A stretch of DNA of 64,000 bases from Ceratopteris richardii (Eukaryota > Streptophyta > Polypodiopsida > Polypodiales > Pteridaceae). Location of the stretch: positions 100,660,139 to 100,724,138 of the forward strand of contig CM035438.1 in assembly GCA_020310875.1 (NCBI GenBank). The letters run 5' to 3'. Below are positions 23,559-34,479 of the stretch, in pieces. The translations under genes were made by a program, and so were the position numbers. The stretch's first letter is position 1. Each line of letters opens with the position of its first letter. The notes under the pieces are model-generated. The model was not told the origin of the DNA. It was given only the letters and a program-made list of their open reading frames with translations, and did no database searches.

Positions 23559-25290
23559 CTGGGCGACCCTCCTCCCTTTCAACCACTTGAGCAAGCCTCC
23601 TCCCGATCACCTCTAGGGCCACTTGGGCGACCCTCCTCGTTTTCCACCTCTTATCATAATTGGGCGACCCCCCTCCCTTTCAATCAATTGGGCGACCCTC
23701 CTCCAAATTACCTTGAATAGGGCGACCACTCCTCCTAGTGGCCAAGCTAGGCGACCCTCCTACTTTTCAAACTCTTATCAAGAATTGGGCGACCCTCCTC
23801 CTTTTCAACCTCTTATCAGAAGTGGGCGACCCCCTCCCTTTCAATCATTTGGGCGACCCTCCAAATCACCTTGAATAGAGCGACCACTCTTCCTAGTGGC
23901 CAAGCTAGGCGACCCTCCTCCTTTTCAAACTCTTATCAAGAATTGGGCGACCCTCCTTTTCAACCTCTTATCAGAAGTGGGCGACCCCCTCCCTTTCAAT
24001 CGTTTGGGCGACCCTCCAAATTTACTTTGAATAGGGCGACCACTCAAGCTAGGCGACCCTCCTCCCACACAAAGTTAGGCGACCCTCATCCTCCCACTTT
24101 ACTCATTTACTCACTCAACCTCTTAGGACTTGGGCGACCCTTCTTCCTCTCACCTTCAATAAGCAACATAGGCGACCCTACTCCATATCAGTTTCAAGGT
24201 AAATTTGGAGACTCTCCTCCCTACCAACCTCAATGGCCACCCTCCTCCCTCTCGTCCTCAATCCTCAATGTACCAACATGGGCAACCGACTCCCTCTCAT
24301 CCTCAATCCTCAATGTCCCAACTTGCACGACCCTCCTCCCTCTTACCCTCCATGGCCAACTTGGGAAACCCATCCTCCTCGGCAACCTACTGCCCAACTC
24401 CCATTGGGCAACCCTCCTTCGCGACCTACTTCCCAACTTCCATTGGGCAACCCACCTCCCTCTCATCCTCATGGGCATTCCATAGGCGACCCTACCACCC
24501 TCCCCTCCTCCTTCTTGGGTTTTAGTTGAAACACCTAATCTCCTCCTCATTCTAGCCAAGCAACTTCTCCACTTCAGGCATTGGCTCACTTCAAGCATTG
24601 GCTACCCCACCGCTCCAACTTTACGGACTCTTTGTCTTGCCGTCAATGACCAACTCCTCCACCCCCTCATCTAAACAACTTCTCCACCTTCCCACTCAAT
24701 TACTCTTCAGAATTGGCATCTCAGTTATATGATCATAAATTTGGCGACCCTTCTCACCTTAGGCGACCTCTGGCCCCAATAGGGCAACCCTCCTCCTAGC
24801 TCTCACCTTAGGCGACCAATATGGCGACCCTCCTTCTAAATATGGGGACCCATCTCCTAATTCTAACTATGACCTTAGGCGACCCCAATATGGCGACCCT
24901 TCTCACCTTAGGCCACCTCGGGCCCCAATAGGGCGACTCTCCTCCTAGCTCTCACCTTAGGCGACCAATATGGCGACCCTCCCTCTAAATATGGCGACCC
25001 TCCTCCTAATTCTGACCTATCTAATTCTGACGGCGACCAATATGGCGACCCTCCTCCTAAATATGGCGACCCTCCTCCTAATTCTGACCTATCTAATTCT
25101 GACGGCTCCACCAGTTCATTTCTGGCGACTAGTCCTCCTATCTAATTCTTTCCCCAATTCAGATCTGGCAACCATAGGATCTAGCAATCATTAATCAGCT
25201 TCACTCCTCTATAATTAGGCGACTCCTTCACTCCTCTATAATTAGGTGACTCCCTCCTTCCGCTTTTTCCCTCCATAATAAAGGCGACCT
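23559..25290 (+). repeat. GGGCGACCCTCCTCC degenerate minisatellite array
   Basis: About 1.7 kb in which (T/A)GGGCGACCCTCCTCC recurs dozens of times at irregular 20-60-bp spacing. Higher-order duplications are nested in it: a ~165-bp block (23718-23880 repeated at 23875-24010) and a ~70-bp block (24963-25030 repeated at 25035-25105). All three sense frames are partly open because of the repeat (LGDPPP, GRPSS, WATLL); none looks like a conserved protein. GC-rich and strand-asymmetric (C-rich on plus). Confidence 0.85.
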
Positions 25291-25733
25291 TTAACCCTAC
25301 ACCGGACAACCACTTGTGACCAGCAATTCCAACCCGATAGTACTGTCCACACTAAATCTAGCCATGCGAATTCCAGTGGCCAGTATTGTGGAACATATCT
25401 CATCGCAAACCTTCGGCACAACTCACACAGCCACGCGCAAACCCATCATATACATGCCCAATCGTAGTTCTGACATCTTCGCCTATTAGTACTTCAGACC
25501 CAAAAGTTCACTTTAGTTAGAACACCAGGCCAATTATTACGTTCTGCTGCGCAGAACCAACCACCCTTATGCATGCGATATCTTAGAACAGGGAAAAGAA
25601 TCGACAAGGAGCCAAGTTCTGCTAAGCACAGCGACAAAGAAGCACATGAGCACATACTTATAAATCTGGTAGCAGAGAACTATCTGAGCTCGAACTGAAC
25701 GCACATGCAACTCACGAATTACCTGTAGCTATC
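25291..25733 (+). other. Spacer before gypsy-1 extra ORF
   Basis: 443 bp, no repeats of the GGGCGAC type after 25290 and no ORF recognised. It could carry the promoter or splice acceptor for the extra ORF, but none is obvious. Confidence 0.4.
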
Positions 25734-27850
25734 ATGGCATCGTTTTCTGTCGAAATAGAAGAAACATTCTCTGAATTTAAAACTGACACTGAAAGTGCAT
25801 CGGGGCAATCATATGGTGATTCGAGTGATTCACTTTATGTGGTCTCTGAGGAGAATCCCTCAGAGTGAGAGTCACTGGATGAAGAAATTCAACAGGATCA
25901 GAGCACCTCTCCAGCAGCAAATATTCAGCCAAGTATTCACGAGGACTCTGCCACATCATCCGCAAATGTGGCAAATGTGGCCACAACCACTGAGATCATC
26001 ATTTCCATTCCTGGGGAAATCTCTTTAAAATTGAACTTAAGCATATGTGGTAAGCTTCAAAACTCATTTACTTTAGACGAACTGCAAAATATGGGTTTAC
26101 TCACCATTGCAAATGCCAAGCTACCCTCGATTAGTGACCCTCAGACTTGTGGGGTCTAGATCTTGACACTCTTCAAGTCCTTCCCATCCCTTTCTGGAGA
26201 AAGAATCACTAAGGACAAGCTCGCTCTTATGTTGGGAACCCAACGGATTCCAAAATCTAAGGCAGGCAGGCAGCTATGCAGAGTTGGCCATTCCAGACAT
26301 ATTGCAGACATGTAAAGCTTCTCCACTCCCACTTGTAGTCAGGTAATGATGCAGAGGCTCCTCTTATTCAAGGCATTTTTTCTCTTGAAGGATAATTTAC
26401 ATTTCACGGACGTGAAAATATGTGAATCTCTTCTTTGCTTCGCCCAAGCAAAGCCCTACCCATACCATAAAATTCTACTTCAGTCACTAGCAGAACGAAA
26501 GAAAAGGTATGGGCAGCAGGTAGGTAAAAAGGCTCTGACAATCAAAGTGGTAGGAGGCCACATCGTGTTGTACATATATAGGTACTTTGCAGCTCTCCAT
26601 TCAAAAGACGTATCGCGCCCCATATCATCGAAACACCGTCAGACAGCGCATCCTCGCAAAAAGAGAAGAGCAAAGATTCAAAAGGATTCCCGTGAGCTCC
26701 TCGACACGCTTCCAATCGGCCAACAAGGATATGCTAGAGCATCCAAGAAGGTACGCACATCAGCCAACACTCCCTTTCCACCAATCAAATTAGTACCTAC
26801 TTCATCCAAAAAACCTTCTTCTTCTGTTCAATCCCCTCCACCTTCACAAACCCCACACACTCCAACCGTACCTACTACACCCATTGCCCCACCTCATTCC
26901 AACCCAACTCCACCTCCCGCTTCCACCATGACCACTCCCATTACCATTGATCCACCCATAGATCCAATTCATCTCCAATTTCCATCATGTCCAACACCAC
27001 CACCTTCCCCTCCACAACCCGCACCACCCCACTCCCCATCTCCCCAGCCACCATCTCATCCACCTTCGCCCTTCCCACCAGCATCGAACCCTATTCCCCC
27101 AAGTCACACACCACTCCCACATACGCTACCTCAAACCTCCATTCAACCACCCCCGTTCAATATACTACCATTCCCACCACCATTTCGGTCTCTCCTTCTC
27201 GCCACAACCCTCCCACAGATTTACCTCCGCAACCCTTTCTTCATGCATCTAGTGCAGAGAAGCTATCTATGAATGAGAAGTACAAGAAACATATATGGCC
27301 ACTAGTTCCCAATCACTTACACGATATGTGCCAAATGGATGTCGCAAAAAACAGATTTTCTGAGATTTCTAACAAAATTATGGAAGACAGGCAAGTGTGC
27401 ATGAATTTAGAGAATCGGCTACGCCATTATACTCACATGTTGAGTGAAGAATTTCTACGTGTAAGTCTCGTCAACAAGGAGCTGTACATGCATATTGCAG
27501 AAATATCTACCCACTGCAAGGACTCACGAAGACTTGAAGACAAGGTAAAAAACTTGAAAGCATTTCTGCAGGATGAAGAAGAAAAGACCGAAAGATTGAA
27601 GGCGGAAAACAAAGAATTAAAATCAGCAAACAAGAACCTCTTGGTTGAAAATGCATTGCTGAAGAGGCAAAAAGATGCACTAAAATCCAAATTTAGTGCA
27701 TTAAAAGCTTTGCTCACATCTTCTGACACTGAGGACCTCACTCCAACACCAACTACAGAAGAAACCAATCAAGAAATTACTCCAAGTAAAGACCAACAGG
27801 ACACTTCAGCTGAACAACATAGGCCTGGGAAGAAGCCTGCATGTGACTAG
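25734..27850 (+). pseudogene. gypsy-1 extra ORF: acidic N-terminus, proline-rich linker, coiled-coil C-terminus
   Basis: Starts ATG 25734 (MASFSVEIEETFSEF), frame 0, with stops at 25866, 26157 and 26313, then open 26346-27272; a frameshift near 27200 moves into the frame that ends TAG/TGA at 27848-27850. Composite length is about 700 codons. Segments: acidic/serine N-terminus; a globular part (about 26000-26600, including FTLDELQNMGLLTIANAKLP and KICESLLCFAQAKPYPYHKI); a basic stretch with RKKRRAK; a long P/S/T linker (26780-27230); and a strong heptad coiled coil (SRRLEDKVKNLKAFLQDEEE, then LKAENKELKSANKNLL). No signal peptide or membrane segment is seen, so an envelope protein is unlikely. 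I do not recognise the family. Confidence 0.7.
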
Positions 27851-27889
27851 TCTCACTGCGACTAGTCTCACTGTGACTAGTCTCACTGT
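27843..27889 (+). repeat. Triplicated 15-bp repeat after the extra ORF
   Basis: GTGACTAGTCTCACT occurs three times in tandem (middle copy GCGACTAG...), starting at the stop codon of the extra ORF. Confidence 0.8.
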
Positions 27890-28161
27890 CATGTGGACAA
27901 GGATCATTATTTTTTGCTGTCCAGTTTTGTAGTATTTTATTTTTGCACAGTATCATAGTTTAATTTTGCTATAGTTGTATAACTCTTGGAACTTTATTTT
28001 GTACCGGCAGAGCTCATAGTTCTTTTTGGCAGCTCATGATGTAATTCTTCCCTTTCTATCTGCAATTATCTGATGTAATCTCTCTTGTAACACCTCAATT
28101 ATGTATTTTTCCTTCTCTCCCTTATCTCTCCGAGACGGAGAGACACTAGTGGCGGGCAACC
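27890..28161 (+). other. gypsy-1 3' untranslated region up to the 3' LTR
   Basis: No ORF. The bases before the LTR (ACACTAGTGGCGGGCAAC) are a poor polypurine tract, so the second-strand primer is not clear from sequence. Confidence 0.45.
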
Positions 28162-29059
28162 TGTACAATAAATTTTTGGAAGGACAGAGTAAAGGATGGA
28201 ACTAAGGAACCAAATATCAAATTGGGCGTCAGACGTCCAAATCCTGGAAGTTGGCCGTCAGTCGTCCAAAATCTGGAGTTGGGCACCAGAGGTCCAAAAT
28301 CTGGAGTTGGGCACCAGAGGTCCAAAATCTGGAGTTAGGCACCGAGACGTCCAAATGGTAGAATTGGGCGACTGCATGCCCAAGGCATGCCCAGACAAGC
28401 AGACCTGACAAGGCGGCCAAGTGGGACCAAGCCACTCTTCATTACACGACAAAGTCTGGTACTGGAGGCGGCCAGGCTGACAAATGAAACCGACTAGTGC
28501 ATTAATTTCCCATTACTCCCATGTAACAGACTTCTCTATTGTATTGGTTCCTCACCTCTCTCCTATAAAAGGGGAAACCTCAAGTGAGAAAACATACAGG
28601 AGATGATATGATATCCGATAGGAGATAGAGCATGTAGTGCACTCTACAGGAGAATATAGCTGAGAGTGAGAGTGGGCTTAGAACTCTTGGATAGTTGAGT
28701 CCTGTTCATGTTAGTTACTTCTGTTGCCTACCTATGTCATCTGCTGATGTTACTTATGTGAGAACACTTGGAGTTGCATTCTGTTGTTTGTTCCCTTACT
28801 TGGTATGATCAGCTGTGGTATGATTAGTTAATGGCTGGTATCCAGATCGTGTTATATTTGATTTCCTAGTTAGTGTTGTCTTGTGCTTTATTAGGTTGCA
28901 TGTTTGCTGCTGTTGTGATTTTATTGTAGTTCCTAGTAATGACATGGGGGTTTGTTGATATGTGTTTCTTATGATAATGTGTTTCATGTGCTTACATGTT
29001 CTCCAGGAGTAGTGCATTTTGCATTCCCTGCACCCACACACTTCACTTCACCACCTACA
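28162..29059 (+). repeat. gypsy-1 3' LTR
   Basis: 898 bp, TGTACAATAAAT...CACCACCTACA, same length as the 5' LTR with no indels by eye and about 19 differences. TATAAAAG at 28564-28571. The U3 repeats are present at about 28216-28365. Confidence 0.93.
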
Positions 29060-29145
29060 GATGGCTGATTATGCATTGGTATACAAAAGTGGAAATAATT
29101 TTTAGTGTTATGGCTTTTGTTGGAAACCTATGCCGACAAGAGAGA
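29060..29145 (+). pseudogene. Ty1/copia RNase H fragment, right part of interrupted gene
   Basis: Begins with the GATGG target duplication and reads MADYALVYKSGNNF, a stop, then CYGFCWKPMP. This fits copia RNase H (KGTxDYGxxYKSGxxF) and continues the sequence that stopped at 15554. A (GA)n tract at about 29139-29162 ends the homology. Confidence 0.75.
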
Positions 29146-29985
29146 GAGAGAGAGAGAGAGAGAATATGCAACACCATGAAAACAATAAGAATCACTTCTC
29201 TAATCTTCTTGAAACAGAACATTACAAGATATATAAAGCTTGTTTTACGAGGGGGAAACATGGCATTTAGATGATGTTTCTAGTTCAAAATATAATTTAA
29301 TAAACATCCCAAATGCTATAGAAGATGAATATGCATTTATGACTACTGCAAAGTTTGAAGTATTTACAAAGATTCACTTTCTAGTGCTTGACTGATATCT
29401 CTTATATAATACTTCGATAAAGGGCACCTAGTCGTTTTCCAATTCAAGAAGATCTTGTTAATACCTTCTTTCCCATTACTCTTTACCATCTATTAATTTT
29501 GCTAACAAAAACAAATACAAAGTTAGAGAATCATGCTCATTAATATAGTTACATTGCATGATATGCCTATAGAGTTCCAAAGGTGCTTTGGCGCATAGCC
29601 TCTTGTCATTTTCTTCATGTACTAATGAAGGATTTGAAGTTACTTTGAGCAGGCAGCGCATTGTTCAATATATTAGTTTCTTCATGTTCACATAATGGTT
29701 TATATGAGCTTCACCATTATGGCATGGAAATTCATAGTTATGTCAGAGATGCAAGAAAGTTGGCTTATCCAACCTCAATATGATCTACTCACTTCCAGCA
29801 AAGTTTCTGGAATCATGATTAAAATCAAGGGGGAGAAAATCAACATTTTATTAAGACGCTTTTCAAAACTACAAATCAAAGTTTGAAGAGCTTCTCGATA
29901 TTATAACATATATGCATACATTGAAGACGTTCAGCACCAACTTGTGCAACACAATGGCTTTCTCAACAAATAGATTATGCACTCA
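29146..29985. other. No recognised gene
   Basis: A short (GA)n at 29139-29162 opens this AT-rich stretch. Small open stretches on both strands do not resemble known families. Further exons of the minus-strand coiled-coil gene (exon 3 ends at 30231) may lie here or beyond, but I cannot identify them. Confidence 0.35.
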
Positions 29986-29989
29986 TACA

Positions 29990-30179
<190 letters not shown>

Positions 30180-30230
30180 ACAGACAAACTATTAACGGTT
30201 AAACGAAATAAATCAATGCAAATTTGTCAC

Positions 30231-30928
30231 CTTTATCCAGATTCATGTACTTTTGATGCACATCAGCAGTCCCTTGCTCCAATTTTCTTAACTCTTTCAG
30301 GTTCCATACATCATTTTTATGCTCTTCAAGTACAGGATTTTCTGACCAGTGAATTTCGGACTGAACTTTTTTGCCCTTGAAGGAAACTTCATTGCTCTCA
30401 TTTTGTTGTTTTTTGGAGGTTTCCAAGCCTACTTCAGGTGCAGAATAGCACAGGCTTGAATCCTCTCTCAACTTTAAATTGTCAACGGTATTTGATCCTT
30501 TAGCCCTCATTTCCACGTCAATTGCTGGTGAAAATTGTGTCAGATACTTAAGATGTGAGTCTGGAAGTTGATTTGTCCTTAGGAAAACCTCTTTTTGAAG
30601 ATCACCTTCAAGTGCATAAATTCTTAGTTTCAAGACAGATATTGCTGCCTCTCTTACATGTGTTGCTGCATCTGCCTCAAGCTTGTCCTTCATGAAATCT
30701 AAATTCTTTCCCTGCAGTGTTTCCAGTTGGCCATGTAACTTATCAATCTGCTCATGAAGACCAGATATTCTGGCATTGGCTTCATCGAATTGTGATGCAA
30801 TGATTTCAGCCCTTTGTGATGCATTTTGAAAATTCTGCTCCATATTTTGCAATTTTCCTTGTAGATCTCCAATTTTCAGTCTTGCGAGATGAAGCTGATT
30901 TTCTGTTTGAGCCAGTTCCTCGTTCAAC
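30231..30928 (-). CDS. Coiled-coil protein gene, exon 3
   Basis: 698 nt on the minus strand. The acceptor TGCAATTTTTGTAG ends at 30929; a donor AAAG|GTGACA lies at 30231/30230. It encodes LNEELAQTENQLHLARLKIG and a further ~100 residues with heptads (NARISGLHEQIDKLHGQLET), then a more polar tail (VLEEHKNDVWNLKELRKLEQ). Reading through the donor gives a stop at 30199, so the last coding exon may end there or splice further. The first base completes a Lys codon begun in exon 2. The family is not recognised; a structural or tethering role is only a guess from the coiled coils. Confidence 0.72.
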
Positions 30929-31093
30929 CTACAAAAATTGCAGCTTGCAAGTCGTTCTCAGCATATGTAGAAAGAGGTGGATGAGCACACAAAGCTTTAA
31001 AATGCCTTCAATTACTCTTCATATGTACCCTACATAAGCGAGAGGTATCAATTGCCCAGTATGTGGAGCTACAAAAAGTCTGTAGAGCTGTAC

Positions 31094-31167
31094 TTGTCTG
31101 AATTTATTCTTTCCAACTGCTTCATATCTTGGATCTCTTTTATGCAACTCTCCTTCTCTAATAGCAA
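31094..31167 (-). CDS. Coiled-coil protein gene, exon 2
   Basis: 74 nt on the minus strand between the acceptor GATTGTGTCACAG (ending 31168) and the donor CAA|GTACAG (31094/31093). It encodes LLLEKESCIKEIQDMKQLER and four more residues, with the last two bases completed by exon 3. Phase 0 at its start matches the end of exon 1, and the phase at its end matches exon 3. The 165-bp intron (30929-31093) to exon 3 is short. Confidence 0.68.
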
Positions 31168-31384
31168 CTGTGACACAATCAGACACACTAGTTAACGCAA
31201 GGCATGACATGAGAATTGAGTTGTCGAACTTGGACATCTATCCACATATTATAATCAATCAATGTGTAAAATTCATGTGCAATAAATCACTAGCACGTTT
31301 TGTTCAAAAGCTACCTTACATGAGTTATCAATGCCAAACAGAGAACAAAATATAACCTCTTTCATCTGCAGTGTTGTCTTAGGG

Positions 31385-31529
<145 letters not shown>

Positions 31530-34479
31530 CGCGCGCGCGCATGCTTAGGCGTCTACAAACAAGCAGTAAATGCCTAATCTCGTGCCCACTACCTTTGGAT
31601 GTGTGTTCTAACTGTGGACGAGAAAGATAGTGTGTAGCTTTGCTCTTAGGCTCCTCGAGATGTTCACCAGAACAGTTTGGTCTTTCAGGAATCATGCTCA
31701 CAAGCTCTCTCTTCAAGATAACTTACAAGCATGTCAAGGTGACTCACGTACCTTAAATGACTGGGCCACAAACCGGATGAGAAAAGTTCACCGAACCGAA
31801 TGTGTAAGTAAACTTAACCAAATTCCTTCAGTCCCATCTGACTGAAACCCCAAAATGAACCAATAGGCAAGTCAAATTTGGTTCGAACCAAACAAAATGA
31901 GACTCCTAAAGCTATAGGTGCATGAACCGGGTCAACCATGCTAATGTATGTATGGAAAGCTCTCTCTGAGTAGTACAAGATGGTGAATAGAAATATTTAG
32001 CCTTTACCATTTTTGACTAACCATTTTTGGTATTATTTTTTAGACATACAAAACTAATAACAAATAAGCTCAAAAATATATGTATAATATATACAAATCA
32101 GAATTTATCCTACATGCTTGTATTTTGTCTTGTTGTAGGGAGAATCTTGTGATATAGCACTGAGGCAGTAACAAAGGTATCAAAGCATCTCCTTCTCATG
32201 GAACAAGGCAAAGTCACGTGCACAAAACCATCAGAGCTCATGAAGTCGGGATAGCTCAACTTGACGTGCTTCTCACCCTCTTGCATGAGGTGGTATCGGA
32301 TGCTTTTGGCATGAAAAAGGAACAAAGGAAGCGCATGCAGGCCGATGGCTGGATACACAAGTAAGTCTCCACTTTTCTTGTGTTTTCCTTCATGGTAGAT
32401 GGCTGAACTCTCTCCATCATCAACATGGACAAACCCATGGAACTTCTTTTTCTACTGCAAGAAAAGAGAGAGGACACCATGATGATTGGGTAGAGGAAGA
32501 GGGGCTGTGTGGGCGCGCGCGCATGCTTAGGCGTCTACAAACAAGCAGTAAATGCCTAATCTCGTGCCCACTACCTTTGGATGTGTGTTCTAACTGTGGA
32601 CGAGAAAGATAGTGTGTAGCTTTGCTCTTAGGCTCCTCGAGATGTTCACCAGAACAGTTTGGTCTTTCAGGAATCATGCTCACAAGCTCTCTCTTCAAGA
32701 TAACTTACAAGCATGTCAAGGTGACTCACGTACCTTAAATGACTGGGCCACAAACCGGATGAGAAAAGTTCACCGAACCGAATGTGTAAGTAAACTTAAC
32801 CAAATTCATTCAGTCCCATCTGACTGAAACCCCAAAATGAACCAATAGGCAAGTCAAATTTGGTTCGAACCAAACAAAATGAGACTCCTAAAGCTATAGG
32901 TGCATGAACCGGGTCAACCATGCTAATGTATGTATGGAAAGCTCTCTCTGAGTAGTACAAGATGGTGAATAGAAATATTTAGCCTTTACCATTTTTGACT
33001 AACCATTTTTGGTACTATTTTTTAGACATACAAAACTAATAACAAATAAGCTCAAAAATATATGTATAATATATACAAATCAGAATTTATCCTACATGCT
33101 TGTATTTTGTCTTGTTGTAGGGAGAATCTTGTGATATAGCACTGAGGCAGTAACAAAGGTATCAAAGCATCTCCTTCTCATGGAACAAGGCAAAGTCACG
33201 TGCACAAAACCATCAGAGCTCATGGAGTCGGGATAGCTCAGCTTGACGTGCTTCTCACCCTCTTGCATGAGGTGGTATCGGATGCTTTTGGCATGAAAAA
33301 GGAACAAAGGAAGCGCACGCAGGCCGATGGCTGGATACACAAGTAAGTCTCCACTTTTCTTGTGTTTTCCTTCATGGTAGATGGCTTAACTCTCTCCATC
33401 ATCAACATGGACAAACCCATGGAACTTCTTTTTCTACTGCAAGAAAAGAGAGAGGACACCATGATGATTGGGTAGAGGAAGAGGGGCTGTGTGGGCGCGC
33501 GCGCATGCTTAGGCGTCTACAAACAAGCAGTAAATGCCTAATCTCGTGCCCACTACCTTTGGATGTGTGTTCTAACTGTGGACGAGAAAGATAGTGTGTA
33601 GCTTTGCTCTTAGGCTCCTCGAGATGTTCACCAGAACAGTTTGGTCTTTCAGGAATCATGCTCACAAGCTCTCTCTTCAAGATAACTTACAAGCATGTCA
33701 AGGTGACTCACGTACCTTAAATGACTGGGCCACAAACCGGATGAGAAAAGTCCACCGAACCGAATGTGTAAGTAAACTTAACCAAATTCATTCAGTCCCA
33801 TCTGACTGAAACCCCAAAATGAACCAATAGGCAAGTCAAATTTGGTTCGAACCAAACAAAATGAGACTCCTAAAGCTATAGGTGCATGAACCGGGTCAAC
33901 CATGCTAATGTATGTATGGAAAGCTCTCTCTGAGTAGTACAAGATGGTGAATAGAAATATTTAGCCTTTACCATTTTTGACTAACCATTTTTGGTACTAT
34001 TTTTTAGACATACAAAACTAATAACAAATAAGCTCAAAAATATATGTATAATATATACAAATCAGAATTTATCCTACATGCTTGTATTTTGTCTTGTTGT
34101 AGGGAGAATCTTGTGATATAGCACTGAGGCAGTAACAAAGGTATCAAAGCATCTCCTTCTCATGGAACAAGGCAAAGTCACGTGCACAAAACCATCAGAG
34201 CTCATGGAGTCGGGATAGCTCAGCTTGACGTGCTTCTCACCCTCTTGCATGAGGTGGTATCGGATGCTTTTGGCATGAAAAAGGAACAAAGGAAGCGCAT
34301 GCAGGCCGATGGCTGGATACACAAGTAAGTCTCCACTTTTCTTGTGTTTTCCTTCATGGTAGATGGCTGAACTCTCTCCATCATCAACATGGACAAACCC
34401 ATGGAACTTCTTTTTCTACTGCAAGAAAAGAGAGAGGACACCATGATGATTGGGTAGAGGAAGAGGGGCTGTGTGGGAG
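31530..34479. repeat. Three tandem 982-bp units
   Basis: Units start at GCGCGCGCATGCTTAGGCG near 31530, 32512 and 33494; period exactly 982 bp and roughly 99% identity. Only scattered single-base differences are seen by eye (for example TATT/TACT near 32029 and 33013). The third unit ends at GGCTGTGTGGG, 34479. No protein family or transposon ends were recognised in the unit; open stretches in it are under 100 codons and lack domain features. It lies wholly within intron 1 of the coiled-coil gene. Confidence 0.93.

Larger units (their letters stand above)
15555..29059 (+). mobile_element. gypsy-1: 13.5-kb Ty3/gypsy LTR retrotransposon with extra ORF
   Basis: Two 898-bp LTRs (about 19 substitutions by my eye count, about 2%), 5-bp target duplications, primer site, gag, protease, RT-RNase H, integrase, a 1.7-kb GGGCGAC repeat array, an extra ORF, then the 3' LTR. 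The protease-RT-RNaseH-IN order makes it Ty3/gypsy. An extra sense ORF between pol and the 3' LTR is the env-like position. In-frame stops at 20548, 22213 and 22714 plus frameshifts near 18350, 23149 and 27200 mean that this copy is not autonomous. It lies inside an older copia pol gene. Confidence 0.92.

Noticed and set aside
23409..24598. Proline/Gly-Asp-Pro-rich open frames in the gypsy-1 3' array as a real protein
   Set aside because: All sense frames are open because of the repeat; no frame shows preference or a domain. The minus-strand frames there are likewise shadows.
26346..27272. Proline-rich frame as a separate extensin-like cell-wall gene
   Set aside because: No Ser-Pro4 repeats or signal peptide; it joins by frameshift to the coiled-coil part and lies inside gypsy-1.
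25734..27850. gypsy-1 extra ORF as an envelope gene
   Set aside because: No signal peptide, membrane anchor or cysteine-rich ectodomain is visible; the coiled coil alone is not sufficient.
31630..34444. Repeated small frames in the 982-bp units as a tandem gene family
   Set aside because: Short, on both strands, without motif or expression signals; their repetition only reflects the tandem DNA repeat.
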